From assembly GCF_032854445.1 (NCBI RefSeq), contig NC_088295.1:57271249-57335248 (forward strand): a stretch of 64,000 nt of DNA, read 5' to 3'. Both the position numbers and the translations under genes were made by a program. This document shows positions 54,216-64,000 of this stretch, one piece after another; within the stretch, counting starts at the first letter, position 1, and every line of letters starts with the position of its first letter. The DNA comes from Liolophura sinensis (lineage: Eukaryota; Mollusca; Polyplacophora; Chitonida; Chitonidae). Under the pieces are notes generated by a model, which saw only the letters and a list, made by a program, of their open reading frames with translations, was not told where the DNA came from and did no database searches.

Positions 54216-54727
54216 ATACACCTTTGTCACGGTTGACTTGTTCACATATTCCATGGCTTTCAGGCCACTAAAAGATGGTCATTTGAAAGTGATAACCAGG
54301 ATTTGAGAGCACCTGTCATCCACGCGAATATAGACACATAAATAGACATACATAAACTTACAAAGACCCTCCTTAGAAAAGGTGGGTGGATACGGGAATC
54401 GCCCGTGACCGACGAGAAGTTTTCTGTACCTTTATGGTGGAGGTCACTATATACGCTATTTGCTGACACGGTATGCTGAGATGGCGAAACCATTCATGAA
54501 AGTCAGGTCTATTATGAGGTCTCATGTTTAATGAGACGGAACACAAAAGATGCCACTTATCCCCTCACCACACAGGGCTAAACACATTCGACTGAGAAAC
54601 TTTGGCGAGTGCGGGTTGATAAACTCAACCCACTATTATACGTGTACATATAGCCTCAATCCTGATCTGCGACTAAGATTACCATTTGTATATATAGCTA
54701 CATAGTTTAACAAAATGCCCTGCTTCA
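54216..54727. other. No gene recognised
   Basis: The 77-codon minus ORF at 54260-54493 is not credited. Confidence 0.4.
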
Positions 54728-54778
54728 CCTTACCCACGACCCTCCGCAGGTTGCTGGAAGACCTTCCCACGCACGGCG
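54728..54778 (-). repeat. SINE-A internal fragment
   Basis: 'acccacgaccctccgcaggt' and 'tgctggaagaccttcccacg' from the core only. Both ends are missing. Confidence 0.8.
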
Positions 54779-54787
54779 GCAAAGCTC

Positions 54788-55060
54788 TTGATGCTCTCTC
54801 TTCAGCTCACCAACTTTCTGTATCGACTGTTTTTTTATATTTTGGTGTTTTCTTGTCCAGTTTTCCGTGACTTGCAAGTTTTGAAGACATTTCGGTTGAT
54901 CTGTAAAGTGAAACCGATGATGTCCATATTACTATCACGAATGCCGCTTGTTAGTTCCATGTTATATGCATTTAAAAGTCTAATTACTAATAACGACGAG
55001 TTAAAAATCAATTCAGCAATCAATTTTTTTTCTCATAGATCATCACAATCTGTCTGTCTG

Positions 55061-55092
<32 letters not shown>

Positions 55093-55162
55093 CCAGTCAA
55101 TCAACCAGTCAGTCAATCAGTCAATCATGGAGATAACTCCATCTATATATTCCTTTGCTTAA
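54788..55162 (+). other. ORF over a TCAA repeat, not credited
   Basis: A 124-codon ORF whose last third is encoded by the TCAA microsatellite. The minus strand over 54835-55023 also has an ORF reading MELTSGIRDSNMDIIGFTLQ. Neither shows a domain. With both strands open, neither is supported. Confidence 0.2.
55061..55128 (+). repeat. (TCAA)n microsatellite
   Basis: TCAA units grading into TCAACCAG and TCAG variants, preceded by TCTG units. Confidence 0.95.
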
Positions 55163-56010
55163 ACCAGGCCAAAGCAATATAGAAACTTCAATTATTATCG
55201 TAAAAGATCAAACATTGCATGTTATGGAGGGACAATCGATGACAACTGTACACTGCTCGTCACAAACTTCATAGTATCATGATTTTATTGTATTTATTGA
55301 AAATATTGTCCTTTGTATCTTTATACTGAATGACACTTTATCCTTGGACGTTTGTTGAATATATATTATTATACAATAATGATAATAACGAATAAATATT
55401 TAATAACATCTTAAAAAAGTAGAGGGCTCAACGAAACAACTGGTACTAATAAATATTTATATACTTACGTGAATACATCATATGCATAGTAGTTCCACAA
55501 TTATGGTAATATATGGTGCTGATGTATGATGTTTTTTTGTTTTTTGTTTCATTTTTAGGCATAGTGGAATATAGCTCAACACGTGTATGACCAAAACAAA
55601 TAAACGAAGGATACATATTAAACATAAGCTTGGGACAGCTAGTCATTGTCTCAGTGGCTACGTAATTCCCTGTTAATCAATCATTTCTTAAAAATTCCCA
55701 CTGTATATATAGAGAGAAAGAAAAAGATAAAAACACGACTGATCCAAATCAAGTATCACGTGCCTGAAAAATAGTGTATAAAGAACTTTATGTCATCGTA
55801 ATAAAATGTATTTTAATCGTGAATGTAGGATGTATTCAAAGCTGAACTTAACCATAATTTGATTGATAAATTTAAAAGGTTACATACTATTATAATGAAT
55901 GATTGAACGATTGATAGATATACATGTATAGTCTTCTCAATGGTTGGCGTAGTCACTGAATGACAGATCTAAACATTGGTCGACGATTGAAGACTTGGAA
56001 AGGCCTTGGA
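55163..56010. other. No gene recognised
   Basis: AT-rich with only short low-complexity ORFs. Confidence 0.5.
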
Positions 56011-56014
56011 ATTG

Positions 56015-56016
<2 letters not shown>

Positions 56017-56070
<54 letters not shown>
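56017..56070. repeat. (TA)n microsatellite
   Basis: An uninterrupted TA run of about 52 bp, giving a YIYIYI ORF. Confidence 0.97.
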
Positions 56071-57047
56071 GGTACTTTTAGCTTTTGCCGGAAATGTATT
56101 TGGCGGTTATTAATACCTTACCATGTTCGAATACAAATCGATCTGAATCAGTGAGGAGGCGACTTTGTGTCAGGGAGTTTTTCTGGTATCTGGCAATGTG
56201 GGGTTCAGGATTACTGTATCGCGTTAGATATTAACACATTTTTTTTGTCCAGTAAAGTTTTACATATCAGTGAAGGCATTTATTGCTACAGGAACTAATT
56301 TCCCAATCCTGTCATTTTTATGCAATTTAAATCTGTTCTGCAAAAAATATCTGCATGGCTAAATACATACATAAGCATAGGCCTGCACGCATATGCATGT
56401 ATATGAGATCAAACACAGTGAAGTTACTGTTATCGAATATATGAGGTTTGATAAGAAAAAAACGGACTCCATACTTGTTCAAAACCTACCCATGCAAATG
56501 CGAAATTAGATGCATGGAACCATGTCTGTATACAGGTAGAACTGAATACATTTGATTTCATTTAAATATCTCAGTTGTGTTGAATGTTGCTGCCATTTTT
56601 GTACTTTTGTTTTCTTAATCCCTGCTATTTCACTATCGGGCCCTGTTGAAGAGTAAGGTGCTCTGCGAGTCCTAAAGCTGATTTGTATGTGTGATTTCAA
56701 AAGATGAAAACATTTTGGGAATGATGTAGCTGATGCAGGGAACTATTTTCAAGGAGAGAATTTCAACTTGGGATTAACTGTTTATCAATAAAACTTTATA
56801 TGGGCTAGTACCTTTAGATGATACCGCGAATTCTTCACAAACACGGATTCAAAATCACAGTCGTTCGAAGGCAAGCGATTTCCCAGGATGTTTACCAGTG
56901 AAATGGAATTCAAGCTCCATTTTGAAAACTTATATATCAGAAATTTACTAGCTATTCTGAATACTTTCATAGGTTACACTTGCTTATACTTTTTTTCAAT
57001 GGATCGCTACATACACACACCTTTATATTCATACATATATGTTACAG
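56071..57047. other. No gene recognised
   Basis: AT-rich. Short ORFs at 56506-56970 are not credited. Confidence 0.45.
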
Positions 57048-57100
57048 GGTCTGCACACAGAGCTATGTCTGCAGTGTGGTAGTCCAGTTATTCCGCTTGC
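57048..57100 (+). CDS. Candidate 53-nt internal exon (unverified)
   Basis: 'catatatgttacag' precedes a segment open in frame 1, GLHTELCLQCGSPVIPLA, which ends at a GTGAGT donor (57101-57106). Frame 2 is also open; frame 3 stops. Paired, fairly good splice sites and an ordinary peptide make it a reasonable candidate. A CxxC-like spacing (ELCLQCG) is visible but too little to assign a domain. Confidence 0.25.
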
Positions 57101-57244
57101 GTGAGTTATTCCCTATAAAGGTACCAGTCGTGATGATTAACAATTACATAATTGGGTAAAAGGCCAATGTATTATCTGAAAAAAAAGAAAAAACGCATGC
57201 TCATATTTTATTTCTTGAAGCCGATTAGGCCACCACTGTTCTAT

Positions 57245-57505
57245 AGTACATGCATGTAGCGACTGTGGTCGCAACGATGGGGCGATAGGACGAAGCGATG
57301 GGACGATGCTATGAAGCCATGTCCATCATTTCCTCGCTTTTCATCTTCGTCCAGTCGAGTCGAGTCATCGTCCCATCACTTCATCCTCTATTGTCATCGC
57401 TTCCTAACATCCTGTCATGGCTTCATCTCTCGTCCCAACGCTTCGTCCCTTCGCTCCATCATAACGAATTATCGAGCCATCGTCGGGCGATAGTACATGT
57501 AGGAT
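57245..57505. repeat. CGATG-rich degenerate repeat
   Basis: Short motifs CGATGG, CGATAGG, GAAGCGATG and their complements (CATCGC, CCATC, TTCGTCC) recur irregularly. The first part reads GATG-type, the second CATC-type, giving inverted symmetry about 57315. Similar to 60560-60855. Confidence 0.7.
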
Positions 57506-57532
57506 GGAACTATTGTACGATGATGGCTTTAT

Positions 57533-57602
57533 TTTAAGTGAAATATTATTGAATATGGCGTTAAACACCAATCAAATAAATAAATAAATAAATAAATAAA
57601 AT
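57533..57602 (+). repeat. SINE-A tail fragment
   Basis: 'aagtgaaatattattgaata' and 'aaacaccaatcaaataaata' with a long (AAAT)n tail. Confidence 0.9.
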
Positions 57603-57769
57603 ACCTCTGATACACGTATATAGATTTAAACGACCGTGATAAGATGCGTGTTGTAGGAACTTCTATGACTAGAAATGACTAACGGCTTCAGAGCATTTCT
57701 CAGTGACTCACTGACTGTACAGCCTACCTGTCTTTCTGTTTGTGTTTGTGAGTCTGTCTATCTGCTTAA

Positions 57770-58584
57770 AGTGAACATAAAGTCAGCCACTATATATTCA
57801 CAGCAAAAAATGATATAGGACAGTTAGCACTGAAAAATATGTAAAAAACACTATAAAGTTTTGAAAGTCGAGAAGATGAAGTTCGGCATTGGGAATATGG
57901 CACTGACGGACAATTCACCCGGAGTAGCCATGTTGCAGAAGCCCTTACGAACTTGACCAATCACTAGCGCTGAAAGCGTCGCGTGATAATTGGCTGTCAC
58001 GTCTAAAAACCTATTAGCTCTTGATTGTCAGTGTGGTTTCTTATAGTGGACAGATAGATATCGATGCAATAAATTGGATTTTGTGGTTAGTTTAAATGAT
58101 AAATTGGTGAAAAATCTGAATGAAAGGGTTCATATCAGTCAGGAGGTCCTGCTAAGTTCGGTAAATTCCCTGAAGTCGGTACAGCCAGCTAGGCCAAATG
58201 CCTTCACCTATGCAGCACGAGGACACTCAGGGCCTCTAAAACACGACGCTTGTGTCCACGAACATCACCCTAACCGAGCGCCAAACTGAAAGAAACATCG
58301 GCCCTTTGAACACGGAACAAAGCTGATATTCCTTGGTTGGTTAACAGTCGTTTTTGTTTGTATTTTCTCATTGTCACATTGTTTAATACCGATGGTACGG
58401 GAGAGCTCCTAGGTTTTGTGACGTCACTCTAGATGAGGTCACCAAATGGGTGGCTAGGTACTGGCGATTGTTTGTCATTTATTTTGTTGATAGGGGGTGT
58501 AGAATTTTTAAAACGTGTTTAGAACATTTCTGGAATACTACTTTTTTAATTACTTCAGCTTCAGTGATTGGATTTATGCTCACT
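57770..58584. mobile_element. 815-bp TTAA-flanked TIR element
   Basis: TTAA lies at 57766-57769 and 58585-58588. The inner ends are inverted: AGTGAACATAAA on the left against AGTGAGCATAAA from the right. TTAA target duplication is typical of the piggyBac superfamily. The interior is GC-richer than its flanks and contains CpG-rich 'gcgctgaaagcgtcgcgtga' and 'tgacgtcactctagatgagg'. The only sizeable frame (58074-58289, 71 codons) is not a recognisable transposase, so the element looks non-autonomous. Confidence 0.72.
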
Positions 58585-59334
58585 TTAACTGTTAGCCTGT
58601 CTGTCTGTTTGTCTGTCTTCACTGACTAACAGCACGTGTACGCCGGGGTTTAAAACATACAAATACATTATAATAGCGGTCACGCAAAACTTTTAAGGTC
58701 ACAGCTTTACGAATGCTTTTTAAACTTTTAAAACCAGGCTTCTGTTGCTACAGGCTATAGCATCTGGCGGGTTAGCTAACCATGGCAATATTGGAACATC
58801 CGCACTTGATATCTGGTGTCATTTTACTATGACTGGGTGGGATGTTATGAGTGTGTCGTGTCTTGATGTTCCAGTGAGGCAGCATGTGGAAGAACACATC
58901 TTTGTGATGTGACCTAAATAGTGTTAAAAATGAAGTCAAACCCCAAGTGGGCGCACACACGAAATCAAGCGTTGGAATGACGTAATGATCATGTAATGCA
59001 CGGTCGTGTTCGCTAGGAACATCTAATCCTATACACAAACACGTCTTGAGTTGCCATTAAATCAGCTCTATAGTTAGAGTCCTGATCATGGTTTAACATC
59101 CTACACAGGGTATTGAGAGTCACGCATACTAAATGACACATTCACGTGTTCCACTTTCAAAGCAAATCAGCGCGAGTAACATAGTCGTCCTATATATCGT
59201 GTGGTGTACGGGTACAATTGTAAGACTTGTGACTGACCAACAGTAGCTTTGTCAATTTCTGCCCCCCACCCATCGCCAAACAGCGCGCATCCGTTGATAA
59301 ACAGCCGTAAAGAAAAGCCGAATCGTGTCTAACC
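58585..59334. other. Possible SINE-B middle fragment; no gene
   Basis: 'actgggtgggatgttatgag' and 'ttccagtgaggcagcatgtg' near 58830-58890 resemble the middle of SINE-B-type elements. The 88-codon minus ORF (58772-59038) lies across it and is therefore discounted. Confidence 0.35.
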
Positions 59335-59529
59335 ATGGACAGATATAAGACGGACTCAGCAGGTCAAGTGTACACTTCAAGGCCTTCCTGTAATCGCGGT
59401 CTCCCGCAATACCCGCTTTTTCCGCATTACTGCGCCTGCACTGAAGTTTCCGTCAGTGCATGGACGACAAATGTAAACACACTGCTCGCAGTGCTCGTTC
59501 GGAAAACACGACGTCCATGCTGTACATGA
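59335..59529 (+). CDS. Short ORF in a CpG-rich patch (unverified)
   Basis: An ATG in a strong context (accATGG) opens 64 codons beginning MDRYKTDSAGQVYTSRPSCN. The surrounding 59160-59780 is the most CpG-rich stretch outside repeats, as in a promoter or first exon. Possible donors inside the frame (GTCAAG at 59363, GTAAAC at 59473) would end a first exon early. No signal peptide or domain is visible. Confidence 0.2.
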   Translation: MDRYKTDSAGQVYTSRPSCNRGLPQYPLFPHYCACTEVSVSAWTTNVNTLLAVLVRKTRRPCCT

Positions 59530-60550
59530 TAACACGGGACTGGAGCGGCGAATTCCAAACTTGACAACTACCTCACGCTATCGTGCAATCAGGGCAGAGA
59601 TAGGCACTCCGTATTTCGTGTCGACTGTTTGTTTCCAGATTTAGACAGATTCGAATAATTTTAAAAATAAATCGCTCTTCCACGAGATGTAAATGTCATG
59701 GCCAGGGCGCCTTGGGTTTGGTTTCGCCTGACTCTGTTTGATCGCGTCTTTACACTCGAGTTTCGCAGCTTTCTTACCACTTGTTCTTTCTATTCATCCT
59801 TTCTAAACAGAATTAACCTTCCGATTTCGATCTAATTTCAGATAAACGTTTCACGACATGTAGGTAAATAAAGAAACATTTTAATCTCTCCTGTATACAA
59901 ATATCATTTATTCTGAACTCTCCACGTGATCAAATCGTGTATACGTTATGATTTTCCCCCAATTTTTAATTCATAGAAGGAGAACTTTGAAAACCAAAAT
60001 TGTCTACCCAGTTTACATCGCAAACGGGATAAAAAGAGAGAAAGAGAGAAAAAATAAAGCCTCTCTTTGAATGGGCCAATGGTCATAAATCTAGTATCTC
60101 CAATAGACTATAAACAGATTTTACCATTAAGGATCATTAAGGATTTAAATTTACTGCGTGTTCCCAACAATTAAAAGTGGAATAATTATCACGCACATTA
60201 TGTAACATAAGATGCCAGTTTATCTTAAAATAAACCATCATCAACATGCAATATACAAAAATAGAACAGCGTTATTAGAGTCACGCTGTGAACGGCTGTG
60301 TAACTCTGACAACATAAACCGACAATTCAAGTTAAACGAGCATGGTTTGTTTTTACTAAGGATATGTTTGTTATTTCCCCATACGTGTCAGATTTGAACT
60401 GCTCCAACGCGATGTCCACCTGTGTATGTGTGGGTAACATTTAGTTTTTGAGCCCCTTGGCGAGCGGGCATGAACGAGATGAGTGCATTCGAGCTAGAGG
60501 GAATTGTTTGGTATGGCAGGCGTTTAAACCTATGGTTTAAACGCCCTTCC
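59530..60550. other. No gene recognised
   Basis: Contains a perfect 12-bp palindrome with a 3-base loop at 60519-60545 (ggcgtttaaacc / ggtttaaacgcc), extendable with one gap. Otherwise unremarkable. Confidence 0.5.
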
Positions 60551-60559
60551 ATAAAGGCA

Positions 60560-60860
60560 TTGTTCGACGATGCCACGAGGCGATGACACGATAGCGACAC
60601 GAAGTGAAGATGACACCATATATACCTCCATGATGACCCGATGCCACAACGGGGAGGCACGACAGTGCGAAGTGCCATCGCTTCTATAGCACAGCATCGC
60701 AGCGTGTCATCGTTATGTACCATCGTGGTACTTTGTCGTTTGTCTAAACAGCCTTCTTATCGAATGGGAACTATACACAGACAAATACTACAATGCTCAA
60801 GTAACTTTATGACTGCGAAAAGGTCGATGATACAATGGTACGAAGCGATAGGTGCATAAC
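60560..60860. repeat. CGATG-rich degenerate repeat
   Basis: Recurrent CGATGCCACGAGG, CGATGACACGATAGCG and GTACGAAGCGATAGG motifs like those at 57245-57505. The long minus ORF (60388-60723) crosses it and is not credited. Confidence 0.65.
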
Positions 60861-61144
60861 TGAAGAAATGGAACGACTATACATGTATATAAGATGATTT
60901 CATCCAGCTTAATAATTTGGATCTTCACATATACCATATAGTTTATTAAATCAGGGCATACCGAAGTTCACCAATAAACAATCCTGCAGCTATTCCCCCA
61001 CATTTTGGAACAAACACAACGCACTATTGAGTGTAAATGGTCCCTTTCAGTGTTTGGAATGCCCGGTTGGCAATTATTTAAGAAAATCTTTCATTTAGCA
61101 TGCCCTAGGTACACTTTGATCTAAATAAACTTTAGTGATTGATA

Positions 61145-61858
61145 CAGAGCTGATTGATTCGTTTTATTGACGTAATTTATACTTATAGCTGATTGATTCA
61201 GTGCATGAGCATGATTGATACTTACTTGATTGATTCACTGCAGGGACGTGATTAATGCTATAGTTGATTGATACACTGCAGGGACGTGATTAATGCCATA
61301 TCTGATTGATTCACTGCAGGAACGTGATTAATGCTATAGTTGACTGATTCACTGCAGGGACGTGATTAATGCCATAGCTGATTGATTCACTGCAGGGACG
61401 TGATTAATGCTATAGTTGATTGATTCACTGCAGGGACGTGATTAATGCCATAGCTGATTGATTCACTGCAGGGACGTGATTAATGCTATAGTTGATTGAT
61501 TCACTGCAGGGACGTGATTAATGCTATAGTTGATTGATTCACTGCAGGGACGTGATTAATGCCATATCTGATTGATTCACTGTAGGGACGTGATTAATGC
61601 TATAGTTGATTGATTCACCACAAGGATGTGATTAATGCTATAGTTGATTGATTCACTGCAGGGACGTGATTAATGCCATAGCTGATTGATTCACTGCAGG
61701 GACGTGATTAATGCCATATCTGATTGATTCACTACAGGGACGTGATTAATGCCATATCTGATTGATTCACTACAGGGACGTGATTAATGCTATAGCTGAT
61801 TGATTCACCACAAGGATGTGATTAATGCTATAGTTGATTGATTCACTGCAGGGACCTG
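61145..61858 (+). repeat. 38-bp satellite, about 18 units
   Basis: The unit is 'gctgattgattcactgcagg' plus 'gacgtgattaatgccata'. Variants 'gctatagtt' and 'gccatatct' alternate. A CACCACAAGGATGTG variant occurs twice (61616, 61806), with a similar spacing to its neighbours, so a multi-unit block was copied. Confidence 0.96.
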
Positions 61859-63552
61859 ATGGAGGATGATGCTGAGCTGATTTAGTGCATGGCCGAGATT
61901 GATACCTAACTGATTGATTCAGCCTGATCGAGGTTGATGCTGAGCTGATTTAGTGCATGGCCAAGATTGATACCTAACTGATTGATTCAGCCTGATCGAG
62001 GTTGATACAGAGCTGATTTAGTGCATGGCCGAGATTGATACCTAACATGTTGATTCAGCCTGATCGAGGTTGATGCAGAGCTGATTTAGTGCATGGCCAA
62101 GATTGATACCTAACTGATTGATTCAGCCTGATCAAGGTTCATACAGAGCTGATTTAGTGCATGGCCAAGATTGATACCTAACTGATTGATTCAGCCTGAT
62201 CGAGGTTGATGCTGAGTTGATTTAGTGCATGGCCGAGATTGATACCTAACTGATTGATTCAGCCTGATCGAGGTTGATACTGAGCTGATTTAGTGCATGG
62301 CCGAGATTGATACCTAACTGATTGATTCAGCCTGATCGAGGTTGATGCTGAGCTGATTTAGTGCATGGCCGAGATTGATGCCTAACTGATTGATTCAGCC
62401 TGATCGAGGTTGATGCAGAGCTGATTTAGTGCATGGCCGAGATTGATACCTAACTGATTGATTCAGCCTGATCGAGGTTGATACAGAGCTGATTTAGTGC
62501 ATGGCCGAGATTGATACCTAACTGATTGATTCAGCCTGATAGAGGTTGATGCTGAGCTGATTTAGTGCATGGCCGAGATTGATACCTAACTGATTGATTC
62601 AGCCTGATCGAGGCTGATACTGAGCTGATTTAGTGCATGGCCGAGATTGATACCTAACAGATTGATTCAGACTGATCGAGGTTGATACAGAGCTGATTTA
62701 GTGCATGGCCGAGATTGATACCTAACTGATTGATTCAGCCTGATCGAGGTTGATACTGAGCTGATTTAGTGCATGGCCGAGATTGATACCTAACAGATTG
62801 ATTCAGCCTGATCGAGGTTGATACAGGGCTGATTTAGTGCATGGCCGAGATTGATACCTAACATATTGATTCAGCCTGATAGAGGTTGATACTGAGCTGA
62901 TTTAGTGCATGGCCGAGATTGATACCTAACTGATTGATTCAGGCTGATCGAGGTTGATGCTGAGCTGATTTAGTTCATGGCCGAGACTGATACCTAACTG
63001 ATTGATTCAGACTGATCGAGGCTGATGCTTAGCTGATTTAGTGCATGGCCGAGACTGATACCTAACTGATTGATTCAGCCTGATCGAGGCTGATGCTTAG
63101 CTGATTTAGTGCATGGCCGAGATTGATACCTAACTGATTGATTCAGCCTGATCGAGGCTGATGCTGAGCTGATTTAGTGCATGGCCGAGATTGATACCTA
63201 ACTGATTGATTCAGCCTGATCGAGGTTGATGCAGAGCTGATTTAGTGCATGGCCGAGATTGATACCTAACTGATTGATTCAGCCTGATCGAGGTTGATGC
63301 AGAGCTGATTTAGTGCATGGCCGAGATTGATACCTAACAGATTGATTCAGCCTGATCGAGGTTGATACAGAGCTGATTTAGTGCAGGGCCGAGATTGATA
63401 CTGAGCTGATTTAGTGCATGGCCGAGATTGATACCTAACTGATTGATTCAGCCTGATCGAGGCTGATACAGAGCTGATTTAGTGCATGGCCGAGATTGAT
63501 ACCTAACTGATTGATTCAGCCTGATTGAGGTTGATACTGAGCTGATTGATTC
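61859..63552 (+). repeat. 68-bp satellite, about 25 units
   Basis: The unit is 'gctgatttagtgcatggccg' plus 'agattgatacctaactgatt' plus 'gattcagcctgatcgaggtt' plus 'gatgctga'. It shares 'ctgattgattca' with the adjoining 38-bp array, and the two abut at a hybrid unit (61845-61890). Units are highly similar. One short unit (63385-63415) lacks the middle. Confidence 0.97.
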
Positions 63553-64000
63553 TCAGGTCTGTTTAAAGATCCTTTCAGATGACGTGATGAAATGACCAAA
63601 TTTGTCAGTGTGAAATGGAAAGGCCATATTCATGAATATACTGTCATGTTGTATGATTAATCAATCAAGTTTTAAATCGATTCCATGCTTAATACTTGAC
63701 TGATTCAATGCAAATCTGGTTTATTTCGCTACTGTTTGATTCAGACTGATGTATAGGGCAATACGGACATAAACATATATTTTCTTCTGCGCCAAACACT
63801 CTTATATGTATTACAAATACTTATCCCCATACATAAAAGTAATAATTGATGGATAAAAGGGTCGCTTCTTTCTTTATGTATATCACATCTTGCGGCGAGG
63901 TGCATTTACAGCGGAGCAAAATGTAGACTGTTAAAGAACGATTCAGAATCAGAATATCAGTGCTATATGCGAAGTATGCTTTATTCTAGCCCGCTCACTC
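63553..64000. other. No gene recognised
   Basis: AT-rich DNA beyond the satellite, with a few diverged 'ctgattca' words near 63700 that may be array remnants. Confidence 0.5.

Noticed and set aside
58772-59038. 88-codon minus-strand ORF
   Set aside because: Overlaps sequence resembling the middle of SINE-B-type elements; probably antisense repeat.
60388-60723. 111-codon minus-strand ORF
   Set aside because: Lies across the CGATG-rich degenerate repeat; no domain.

Overview
This window looks like nuclear DNA from a lophotrochozoan animal, most likely a mollusc. It is AT-rich, non-coding in character and full of repeats. It has no operon structure, ribosome binding sites, rRNA genes, CRISPR arrays or phage genes. 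The mollusc assignment rests on three tRNA-related SINE families that I recognise from mollusc genomes. SINE-A has a tRNA-like head, a conserved core and an AATAAATAAATA tail. SINE-B and SINE-C share the 3' motif TATGACTGAAAAATTGTTAA. No gene can be identified by homology from sequence alone. The roughly ten non-repeat ORFs above 100 codons are about what chance gives at this base composition, so no long ORF is called as a gene. A set of short open segments with good splice signals is listed as low-confidence candidate exons on both strands. The window is best read as intergenic or intronic DNA.

Layout. 0-5.4 kb: AT-rich DNA with two SINE-A relics. 5.48-6.98 kb: a 38-bp minisatellite interrupted by a SINE-C (itself split by a palindromic MITE) and by a SINE-A. 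7-12.8 kb: a TIR element, a G-rich tract, a SINE-A with a clear 14-bp target-site duplication, a 21-bp array, and a GC-richer patch at 11.48-11.98 kb that may hold a first exon. 12.9-17.5 kb: three large minisatellites (about 48, 35 and 28 bp). 17.8-18.7 kb: a tandemly duplicated SINE-B block. 19-31 kb: dispersed SINEs and MITEs, a small IS630/Tc1/mariner-type remnant at 24.67-24.90 kb that keeps the start of a transposase, long TA runs and an 18-bp array. 31.7 kb: the best-preserved SINE-A, with a 12-bp target-site duplication. 32-45 kb: a 100-bp triplication, a 148-bp duplication, a 31-bp array, more SINEs and MITEs, and several candidate exons. 45.9-46.5 kb: two adjacent hairpin MITEs. 46.97-48.19 kb: a 58-bp satellite with higher-order pattern. 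48.65-49.5 kb: candidate exons on opposite strands. 50.5-53.4 kb: a 1.66-kb foldback-type element whose long inverted arms carry internal 55-bp tandem repeats, between two copies of an unclassified 160-bp repeat. 53.6-54.2 kb: a 78-bp array. 57.77-58.58 kb: an 815-bp TTAA-flanked element. 61.1-63.55 kb: two adjoining satellites (38 bp and 68 bp).

The genes cannot be shown to work together. What the sequence does show is repeat turnover: nested insertions, slippage within arrays, inverted duplication and target-site duplications. I saw no convincing undescribed biological system. The most interesting structures are the foldback-type element with arms of unequal length, the TTAA element, the nested insertions at 5.5-6.7 kb, and the HTH-bearing TA-flanked remnant.
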